This document shows positions 57,889 to 64,000 of a DNA stretch of 64,000 nucleotides, in pieces. Location: assembly GCF_004365705.1 (NCBI RefSeq), contig NZ_SOBN01000001.1, positions 4,636,001 through 4,700,000 on the forward strand, written 5' to 3'. Each line of letters starts with the position of its first letter. Within the stretch, counting starts at the first letter, position 1. The notes under the pieces were generated by a model. That model saw only the letters and a list, made by a program, of their open reading frames with translations. It did not search any database and was not told where the DNA came from. The position numbers were made by a program, and so were the translations under genes. The stretch is from Streptomyces sp. 846.5 (GTDB lineage Bacteria; Actinomycetota; Actinomycetes; Streptomycetales; Streptomycetaceae).

Positions 57889-58767
57889 ATGGAACTGCGG
57901 CATCTGCGCACCTTCGAGGCAGTGGTCAACCACCGTACGGTCACCGACGCGGCGGCGGCGTTGGGTATGGCGCCCTCGTCCGTCTCCGAGCAGATCCGGT
58001 CGCTGGAACGGTCGTTGGGTGTGGCGTTGTTCGACCGGGCGCCTCGGGGGATGGCGCTGACTCCGGCCGGTGACCGGATGCTGGTCTGGTCGCGGCGGCT
58101 GCTGGACCAGGCCGAGCTGGCCCGGGCCGAGGTCGTCGCGGCGCGGGCGCCGCTGCGGATCGGGGCGCTGGAGACCATCGCGGCCACCCATGTGCCGGGG
58201 ATGCTGGCCCGGCTCGCGGACCGCTGTCCCGAACTGCGGGTCGACATCAGCTCGGACGCCTCCCGGGACGAACTGCTGACCGGGGTGGCCTCCGGTGTGC
58301 TGGACGCGGCGCTGCTGCTGGACACCGAGGGCCCGCTCGGTGAGCTGGGGTTCCGGCTGCCGCCGGTGAAGCTGGACTTCGTCGATCTGGAGCCGGTGCC
58401 GCTGGTGCTGGTCGCCGGTGCGGCGCATCCGCTGGCGGGGGTGGCCGGGCTGGCCAGGTCGGACCTGGTCGGGGAGCGGTTGTACGTGACCACGCCGGCC
58501 TGCTCGTTCTGGATGGCCGGGGAGCGGCTCCTCGGCGCGGACGTGGATCGGGTGCGGGCCGGGGGAGTGGCGCTGACCCGGGCCTGTGCGCAGCAGGGGC
58601 TGGGTATCGCGCTGCTGCCGGAGTTCGCGGTACGGGCCGAGCTGGAGTCGGGCAGTCTGGTCCGGCTGGATCTGCCGGTGCATGCGCTGTCGATGCGGCT
58701 GGTGTGGCGGGCCGACCGTGAGGCCGTACCCGGGCTGCGCGACGTGCTCTATGCGGCGTCGGCCTGA
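57889..58767 (+). CDS. LysR-family transcriptional regulator
   Basis: 292 residues. The N-terminal helix-turn-helix is MELRHLRTFEAVVNHRTVTD, AAAALGMAPSSVSEQIRSLE, RSLGVALFDRAPRGMALTPAG. The effector-binding domain is residues 88-290 (LRIGALETIAATHVPGMLARL). ATG 57889 is the family start. Divergent from the MFS-phosphatase pair; it probably controls them by way of the palindrome between. Confidence 0.93.
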   Translation: MELRHLRTFEAVVNHRTVTDAAAALGMAPSSVSEQIRSLERSLGVALFDRAPRGMALTPAGDRMLVWSRRLLDQAELARAEVVAARAPLRIGALETIAATHVPGMLARLADRCPELRVDISSDASRDELLTGVASGVLDAALLLDTEGPLGELGFRLPPVKLDFVDLEPVPLVLVAGAAHPLAGVAGLARSDLVGERLYVTTPACSFWMAGERLLGADVDRVRAGGVALTRACAQQGLGIALLPEFAVRAELESGSLVRLDLPVHALSMRLVWRADREAVPGLRDVLYAASA

Positions 58768-58790
58768 ACTCGGGTGCGACAAGCGGCGGT

Positions 58791-59969
58791 TCAGCGGACG
58801 GCGGTGGTGCGGCCGGGCTCGGGGGTGGTGCGCTGGATCTGGGTCAGGAACTCGGCGTTGCCGGTCGTGCTGCGCAGCCGCTCCAGCAGCAACTCGACGG
58901 CCTGCTGCTGTCCCTGGGCCTGCAGGGCGCGGCGCAGTCGGCGCATCGCGTCCAACTCCTCGGGGGTGGTGAGGAGTTCCTCGCGGCGGGTGCCGCTGGG
59001 GGCGGGGCTGATGGCGGGGAAGACGCGGTGCGAGGCGAGGGTGCGGTCGAGGCGGAGCTCCATGTTGCCGGTGCTCTTCAGTTCCTCGAAGTAGTAGTCG
59101 TCGGCCCGGGAGCCGGTCTCCACCAGGGCGGTGGCGATGATGGTCAGTGATCCGCCGCCCTCGATGCTGCGGGCCGCGCCGAACAGCTTCTTGGGAGCCA
59201 GCAGGGCGCTTGCGTCCACGCCGCCGCTGAGCGTGCGGCCGCTGCCCGAGGTGGCGGTGGTGTTGTGGGCCCGGCACAGCCGGGTGATCGAGTCGAGCAG
59301 CAGCACGACGTCCTCACCGGCCTCGACCAGGCGTTTCGCCCGTTCGATGACGAGCTCGGCCAGGGCGGTGTGCTCCTGGGCGGGCTGGTCGAAGGTGGAG
59401 GCCAGCACCTCGCCGCGGACCGAGCGGCGCATGTCGGTGACCTCTTCGGGGCGCTCGTCCAGCAGCAGCACCATGAGTCGGCACTCGGGGTGGTTGCGGG
59501 CCACGGCGTCGGCGACGGCCTGCAGCACGGCGGTCTTCCCGGCCTTGGGCGGGGCGACGATCAGTCCGCGCTGGCCCTTGCCGATGGGTGCGAGCAGGTC
59601 GATCATCCGGGTGGTGAGTCCTGTGGGCCCGGTTTCGAGTCGCAGCCGCTGGTACGGATGGACGGGGGTGAGGTCCGCGAAGTGCGGGCGCTTGAGCGCC
59701 AGTTCGGGTGCTCGGCCGTTGACGCGGACGATGCCGCCGCCGGCCGTCTCGACCAGGTCGCCGCGGCGCAGGCCGTAGCGGCGGATCTGCTGTGCGGTGA
59801 TCCGCACGTCGCCGGGTCCGGGCAGGTAGCCATTGGTGCGCAGGATGCCGCCGGTGGCGTTGCGGCCGGTGGCGAGGTCGAAGACCCCTGCGGTGACGGT
59901 GGTGACGGTGGTGACGGGTGTTTCGGGTGCTGCGGATGTTGTGGTTGGGGGTTCAAGGAGGGTGGTCAT
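58791..59969 (-). CDS. Short second transcription termination factor Rho
   Basis: A 392-residue Rho paralogue. The RNA-binding cold-shock-like domain (residues 40-100, [18 protein letters not shown]) and the full RecA-type motor are present: Walker A in [16 protein letters not shown]-loop region [13 protein letters not shown], Walker B in [16 protein letters not shown]-loop [19 protein letters not shown]. It lacks the N-terminal helical bundle and the long basic insert that make the main streptomycete Rho much larger. ATG 59969 is chosen because the upstream frame is arginine-rich and unlike Rho. It may be a specialised or stress form. Confidence 0.85.
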   Translation of the reverse strand: MTTLLEPPTTTSAAPETPVTTVTTVTAGVFDLATGRNATGGILRTNGYLPGPGDVRITAQQIRRYGLRRGDLVETAGGGIVRVNGRAPELALKRPHFADLTPVHPYQRLRLETGPTGLTTRMIDLLAPIGKGQRGLIVAPPKAGKTAVLQAVADAVARNHPECRLMVLLLDERPEEVTDMRRSVRGEVLASTFDQPAQEHTALAELVIERAKRLVEAGEDVVLLLDSITRLCRAHNTTATSGSGRTLSGGVDASALLAPKKLFGAARSIEGGGSLTIIATALVETGSRADDYYFEELKSTGNMELRLDRTLASHRVFPAISPAPSGTRREELLTTPEELDAMRRLRRALQAQGQQQAVELLLERLRSTTGNAEFLTQIQRTTPEPGRTTAVR

Positions 59970-60272
59970 GGTGTGGGTGTCCTCTCGCGGACAGGGCGAG
60001 GCAGGCGGCGGCAGGTGTCGGCGAACATCGCCCGGGACAGCGGCGCGGCCTGCGATACAAGTGAAGGTGATGCGGGGACTGCTCTGGAAGCCGGTCACAG
60101 ACAGACGGGCTGCTTCAGAGGGCAGTCGGTGGTGCGAAGAAGTACGGCGGCCGTAACACGGCGATTTCACGTACTGCTATCAAGGTAACAGATGTCAACC
60201 GCTGAGGGAAGAGCCTTCTTGTGCGGGGGAAACCACTTGTTGGAGCGCTCCCAGTAGTCCAGCATCGGCGCC
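59970..60272. other. 303-base gap upstream of the Rho paralogue and of the GNAT gene
   Basis: Divergent region. GTAACA occurs twice (60150-60155 and 60186-60191), and the stretch 60150-60200 is less GC-rich than its surroundings. I found no gene and no firm promoter. Confidence 0.45.
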
Positions 60273-60896
60273 ATGACCCTGCGAGCAACGGTCCGGCCGT
60301 ACCGGCCGGAGGACCGCGACGCCCTGTTCGACATCTGCGTCCGGACCGCCCACGACGGTGGCGACTCCCGGCACATCCACCCCGACCTGGAGCTGATGCC
60401 GAGTATCTTCGCCGCCCCCTACGCGGTCCTGGAGCCGGAGTTGGCCTTCGTCGTGGACGACGGCGAGCGGGCGGTCGGCTATGTCGTCGCCACCGCCGAC
60501 ACCGCGACCTTCGTCAAGCGCTACAGCACCGAGTGGCTGCCGACGCTGCTGCGGCGCTACCCGGCCCCGGACCGGGCGCTGGACCGGGCGGCCACGCCGA
60601 GCGAGGTGATGGTGGACCTGATGCACCGTCCGGAGCGGATGCTGCTGCCGGAGCTGGAGGAGTACCCGGCGCACCTCCACATCGACCTGCTGCCGAGCCA
60701 TCAGCGGGCGGGCCATGGGCGCGAGTTGATGGATGCCCTGTTCGCGGCGCTGCGCTCGGCCGGCGTGGCCCGGCTCCACCTCGGCATGGTCACCGCCAAC
60801 ACCCCGGCCCGCGCCTTCTACGACCGCCTGGGCTTCCATGAGATTCCCGTCGCCGACCCGGGCCCGCTCACCTACCTCGGGCGCTCGACGGGCTGA
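60273..60896 (+). CDS. GNAT-family N-acetyltransferase
   Basis: 207 residues. The acetyl-CoA-binding motif A is HIDLLPSHQRAGHGRELMDALF (R-x-x-G-x-G form), followed by LHLGMVTANTPARAFYDRLGF (motif B). The N-terminal part VRPYRPEDRDALFDICVRTA is the usual first strand and helix. It has an N-terminal insert of about 50 residues (HIHPDLELMPSIFAAPYAVL). The plan resembles the O-GlcNAcase-associated acetyltransferase type. Substrate unknown. Confidence 0.88.
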   Translation: MTLRATVRPYRPEDRDALFDICVRTAHDGGDSRHIHPDLELMPSIFAAPYAVLEPELAFVVDDGERAVGYVVATADTATFVKRYSTEWLPTLLRRYPAPDRALDRAATPSEVMVDLMHRPERMLLPELEEYPAHLHIDLLPSHQRAGHGRELMDALFAALRSAGVARLHLGMVTANTPARAFYDRLGFHEIPVADPGPLTYLGRSTG

Positions 60897-60914
60897 GCGC
60901 CCTGTGCTCCGCCC

Positions 60915-61442
60915 TCAGTCGCGCAGCTCGCCCTCCAGCAGGCCCATGGTGAACACGTCGTGCCACCGGCCGTCTCGCCGGAAGACCTGCCGGAGCCTGC
61001 CCTCCTCGACGAATCCGACCTTCTGGTAGATGTGGTGGGCGGCGTGGTTATCGGCCACGACGGTCAGCATGATCTTGTGCAGCCGCATCTTCTCGAAGCC
61101 GTAGCGGCAGATCGTCCGCATCGCGTCGGTGGCGTAGCCGCGCCCCCAGTAGTCCTTCTCGCCGAGGTAGATGTCGAGTTCGGCGCAACCGGTCTCCGGC
61201 TCCGCGCCGCTCAGGCAGACCAGGCCGACGAGTTTGCCGTCGTCGAGCGCCTCGACCCCGTAGAGCACGTACCCGTAGGAGTTGCGCTCCCGCTCCTCCA
61301 TCTGCTTCCGGACCTGGGCCAGCGTCTGGCGGTACCCGTCCTGCATCCGCCGCATGACCTCGGGGTCGCTGTTCCACCGCCACAGCGTCTCGGCCTCCGA
61401 CGGCTCTATCGGCCGCAGCTTCACCAGCTGCCCCAGCACCAT
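60915..61442 (-). CDS. GNAT-family N-acetyltransferase (RimJ/SpeG-like)
   Basis: 175 residues. LRPIEPSEAETLWRWNSDPE, IYLGEKDYWGRGYATDAMRT (acetyl-CoA motif) and LTVVADNHAAHHIYQKVGFV followed by EEGRLRQVFRRDGRWHDVFT are RimJ/RimL/SpeG features. It may acetylate a protein N-terminus, a polyamine or a drug. ATG 61442 has GGAAGGA ahead. It converges on the other GNAT gene by 18 bases. Confidence 0.88.
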   Translation of the reverse strand: MVLGQLVKLRPIEPSEAETLWRWNSDPEVMRRMQDGYRQTLAQVRKQMEERERNSYGYVLYGVEALDDGKLVGLVCLSGAEPETGCAELDIYLGEKDYWGRGYATDAMRTICRYGFEKMRLHKIMLTVVADNHAAHHIYQKVGFVEEGRLRQVFRRDGRWHDVFTMGLLEGELRD

Positions 61443-61518
61443 GAGGTCGTCCTTCCGGAGGGATATGACGCATAGGTGCGTCCGAACGCCCAGTGGTAGC
61501 ACGGGCCGGGGCAGGTGA

Positions 61519-62490
61519 TCAACGCGATATTCCGGCCCCGGGAAGGGTCCTGGGCCCCGGGAACCTGCGGCGGTAGGCGGTGGGGGTGAGTCCGACCCGG
61601 CGGAGCAGATGGTGCCGGAGCGAGTCCGCACTGCCCAGGCCGCTGCGCTCGGCCACCAGATCGACCGGGAGGTCGGTGAGTTCGAGCAGTTCGCGGGCCC
61701 GGTCCACGCGCTGGTCGAGCAGCCATCGCAGGGGCGTGAGGCCGGTCTCGGCCTGGAACCGGCGGGTGAGCGTGCGCACGCTGGTGTGGGCGTGGGCCGC
61801 CAGGTCGTCCAGGGCGAGCGGCCGGTCCAGCCGCCCGAGCGCCCAGGCCCGGGTCTCGGCAAGCGAGAACGCACCGGTCGCGGGCAGCGGCACGGCCGTC
61901 ACCTGGGCCTGGTCGCCGTAGCGGGCCGGGGAGACCACCGCGAGCCGGGCCACCGCTCCCGCCACCGCCGCTCCGTGGTCGGCCCGTACCAGGTGTAGGC
62001 AGAGATCCATCCCGGCAGCCAGTCCGGCGGAGGTGAGGACCTCGCCGTCGTCGACGAAGAGCACGTCGCCGACCACGTCCACGGCCGGGAAGCGCTCCGC
62101 GAGCTCGGCCGAGAACGGCCAGTAGGTGGTGGCCCGGCGGCCGTCCAGCAGCCCGGCCTGGGCGAGGACGAAGGCGCCGGTGCAGATGGAGGCGATCCTG
62201 CTGCCGGCCGCCGCGGCCCGGCGCAGGGCTGTGAGCACCCGCGGGTCGGCATCACTGCGGGCCCCGGTACCGGTGACGATCACGGTGTCGGCGCCGTCCA
62301 CGACCTCCAGCCCGTGGGCGACCGAGATCTGCAGACCGCCGTATGCCTCGACCGGGCCGGGTTCGGGTGTGCAGGTCAGCACCTGGTAGGCGGGTTCTCC
62401 GCCGACGAGGGCGGTGCCGAAGACCAGCTCGGGGATCGACAGGTCGAAGGTCGTGGCCGGGGGAACAGCAAGGACGGCGACACGGTGCAT
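61519..62490 (-). CDS. GlxA-type AraC-family regulator (DJ-1/PfpI domain + AraC HTH)
   Basis: 323 residues. The N-terminal DJ-1/PfpI-like domain (residues 1-170) includes VAVLAVPPATTFDLSIPELV and IASICTGAFVLAQAGLLDGR (with the Cys of the family) and ATTYWPF. The C-terminal AraC domain has LDDLAAHAHTSVRTLTRRFQ, and ERSGLGSADSLRHHLLRRVG. GlxA-type regulators act on aldehyde, amine or developmental genes. ATG 62490 fits the family start. Divergent from the pseudogene by 143 bases. Confidence 0.9.
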   Translation of the reverse strand: MHRVAVLAVPPATTFDLSIPELVFGTALVGGEPAYQVLTCTPEPGPVEAYGGLQISVAHGLEVVDGADTVIVTGTGARSDADPRVLTALRRAAAAGSRIASICTGAFVLAQAGLLDGRRATTYWPFSAELAERFPAVDVVGDVLFVDDGEVLTSAGLAAGMDLCLHLVRADHGAAVAGAVARLAVVSPARYGDQAQVTAVPLPATGAFSLAETRAWALGRLDRPLALDDLAAHAHTSVRTLTRRFQAETGLTPLRWLLDQRVDRARELLELTDLPVDLVAERSGLGSADSLRHHLLRRVGLTPTAYRRRFPGPRTLPGAGISR

Positions 62491-62633
62491 GGCCGGATCC
62501 TCCGGTTCTCGGTCGGTTTTGCCGGTGGCCGACGGCAGGGCCGCAGACGGAGGCTGGTTCAGCGCCCGCACCCAGGTCCAACGGCCCTGGGAAGCGGGGC
62601 CATTCCCCCGAATACCGTGTCGTCTGGAGCCCC

Positions 62634-63562
62634 ATGTCCCTCCATGTCATCGTCGGCGCCGGCGCTGCCGCCCGCGCCACCGCCCTGCTGCTCGCGGAGC
62701 AGGGCCTGCCCGTACGCCAGATCACCAGGAGCGGCCGCGGAGCCGTGCACCCCCTGGTGGAACGGGTGGCTGCGGACGCCGGCCACAGCGATCGGCTGAC
62801 CGAACTGGCCGCCGGCGCCGAGGTACTGATCAACTGCGCGATCCCCGCCTACGAGCGCTGGGCCACCGATGTGCCGCCGTTCTCCGCCTCGCTGCTGACC
62901 GCGGTGGAACGCACCGGTGCCCGCTACGTGATGCTCGGCAACCTCTACGGCTACGGCCATGTGCACGGACCGATGACCGAGGACCTGCCGATGGCCCCGG
63001 TCTCGGTCAAGGGCCGGGCTCGCGCCCAGGGCTGGAGGCACTGGCCGCGACCGAGGCGGGACGGGTGCGGGCCACCGAGGTGCGGGCCGCTGCCTTCCTG
63101 GGCCGGGGCGCTTGGGGCACCTTCACCCTGGGCATCGCCCGGCAGGTGCTGGCCGGCGAGGTGGCCACCTATCCGGGCCGCCTCGATGTGGAGCAGTGCT
63201 GGTCGGACGTCCAGGACGTGGCCCGCACCCTGGTCGCCGCCGCGGCCGACGACCGCTCCTGGGGTCGCGCCTGGCACGCGCCGGTCACCGCCAACATCCC
63301 GGTCGGCGAACTGACGGAGCGCTTCGCCAAGCTGACCGGGTCCCCGGAGCCGCGGCTCCAGCGCCTCGACCGCGAGGCCCTGACCGCCCTCGCCGCCGAG
63401 ACCCCGCTGATGGGCGAGCTGATCGAGATGCTCTACGCCACCGAGAACCCGCACATCCTGGACTCCACCGAGACCGAGAGTGCCCTCGGCGTCACCGCGA
63501 CCCCGTTGGACGAAGTGCTCCTGGCCACCGCCGAGGACTTCGACGAGCGGCTCACCGGCTGA
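62634..63562 (+). pseudogene. Frameshifted NAD-dependent epimerase/dehydratase
   Basis: The first 133 codons encode SLHVIVGAGAAARATALLLA, VLINCAIPAYERW and YVMLGNLYGYGHVHGPM, typical of an extended SDR. Around 63034 the frame breaks: one more G in the run at GGCTGGAGG would give QGWEALAATEAGRVRATEVR and join to the rest (AAFLGRGAWGTFTLGIARQV to DEVLLATAEDFDERLTG). Both halves have full coding character, so the break is recent or a sequencing error. Alone, the first frame ends in nonsense at 63314. Confidence 0.85.
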
Positions 63563-63635
63563 TCGGCTCCGTTGTCAGTGCCCTCTGCGAAGCTGGGCTG
63601 AACGGGACCCAGCGACGGGTGGCAGGAGCGGCGAG

Positions 63636-63881
63636 ATGGTTGAGGCGGAGAGTGGATGGCGGCGTCCCGGTGAAGACCTGTGCCTGCGGCGGCACGCCCT
63701 GACACAGGTCGAGTGCGTGCTGCCCGACACGCACTACCCGGCGCCGCATCTGGCGCTGGACGGGACGCTGTGGCACGACGGGCTGTGCGGCGAGTGCCAC
63801 GGCGACGGGGTGTCCGGCGGGGCGCCCTGCGGGACCTGCAAGGGGGTGGGCTTCGCCGTGGTCGACGCCGAGGACGCCTGA
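63636..63881 (+). CDS. Small CxxCxGxG (DnaJ zinc-finger-like) protein
   Basis: 81 residues. The C-terminal half carries two repeats, CGECHGDGV and CGTCKGVGF, the zinc-binding motif of DnaJ, spaced 14 residues apart. The N-terminal half (VECVLPDTHYPAPHLALDGT) is short and has a VEC-P-H pattern. A single pair of motifs should bind one zinc. Possibly a chaperone-like or RNA-related accessory. ATG 63636 has GGCAGGAG ahead. Function unknown. Confidence 0.78.
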   Translation: MVEAESGWRRPGEDLCLRRHALTQVECVLPDTHYPAPHLALDGTLWHDGLCGECHGDGVSGGAPCGTCKGVGFAVVDAEDA

Positions 63882-63921
63882 GCGGTGTCAAGCTGTGCAC
63901 AGGACGGACTAGGGAGTACCG

Positions 63922-64000
63922 GTGAGTGTGCGTTTCCAGGAGCTCGACTGGCGTCGGACAGCCCTAGGCGAGCTCGCGCTCCGCCGCCGTCGCTACCCCG
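63922..64000 (+). CDS. Start of a spermidine-synthase-like gene (partial)
   Basis: The first 26 residues are visible: VSVRFQELDWRRTALGELAL then RRRRYP, cut by the window edge. This resembles the N-terminus of actinobacterial proteins labelled spermidine synthase (FEELDWRPT-x-GE-x-LRRRR). GTG with AGGGAG ahead. The methyltransferase-type fold is out of view, so this rests on the first residues only. Confidence 0.45.
   Translation, partial: MSVRFQELDWRRTALGELALRRRRYP

Noticed and set aside
55597-59277. A 1226-residue frame through phosphatase, MFS and Rho region
   Set aside because: Only the last 261 residues have protein-family features; the rest is Pro/Arg/His-rich and antisense or out of frame to real genes.
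1-64000. CRISPR array, integrase, phage or polyketide/NRPS genes
   Set aside because: No regular short repeats with spacers and no such genes were found on either strand.

Overview
This is about 64 kb of very high-GC DNA (third codon positions almost all G or C) with GTG/TTG starts and strong AGGAGG-type ribosome sites. It comes from a morphologically complex actinomycete of the Streptomyces/Streptacidiphilus/Kitasatospora group. The marker genes are bldN with rsbN, chaplins and rodlins, rex-hemACD, disA-radA, and one bldA-type TTA codon. As far as I remember it, the order of the housekeeping genes resembles the SCO33xx segment of the S. coelicolor chromosome, so most of the window is core chromosome.

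Layout. 0-10 kb: the end of a family 2 glycosyltransferase, a GT4 glycosyltransferase, a flippase-like membrane protein, an eroded AbiEi/DUF559 protein, a ferritin-like diiron protein with an aldehyde dehydrogenase, an M23 endopeptidase, and a TetR/DHA2 exporter pair. 9.6-17.2 kb: mutY, disA (c-di-AMP synthase) and radA, then a large protein that joins sigma-like, zinc-anti-sigma-like, transmembrane and BACON parts. 17.2-31.2 kb: AIM24, Ppx/GppA, a sugar-phosphate isomerase with a histone-H1-like tail, ilvD, proline dehydrogenase (TTA codon) beside proC, a HAD hydrolase, a degenerate M23 membrane protein, an MFS transporter and an AcuC-like deacetylase.

31.3-46 kb: the developmental and haem block. 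It holds a phosphatase-like protein, bdtA, ribosomal protein bS22 (32 residues), an epimerase coupled to an acyltransferase, rsbN and bldN, a HAD-IB phosphatase with a glutaredoxin-like protein, and rex-hemA-hemC-hemD followed by hemB. A Rex operator lies inside the rex promoter, and a perfect 30-bp hairpin separates hemD from hemB.

46-52.3 kb: an aerial-surface cluster with three tandem rodlin genes, five short chaplins, small secreted proteins, a polysaccharide deacetylase and a lone tRNA-Cys. Sequences resembling sigma-BldN promoters precede rsbN, the rodlin array and one chaplin, which ties this cluster to the sigma factor 10 kb away.

52.7-64 kb is more accessory: a winged-helix protein, a lipoprotein, a GH18 chitinase with a DasR-like site, a tyrosine phosphatase coupled to an MFS pump with a divergent LysR regulator, a short second Rho, two GNAT acetyltransferases, a GlxA-type regulator, a frameshifted epimerase, a CxxCxGxG protein and the start of a spermidine-synthase-like gene. 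Four copies of a motif based on CGCAGTTCCCCGCGCCCCT recur in the window, three as long hairpins and one inside a coding sequence. All calls come from reading the sequence; no database search was possible.
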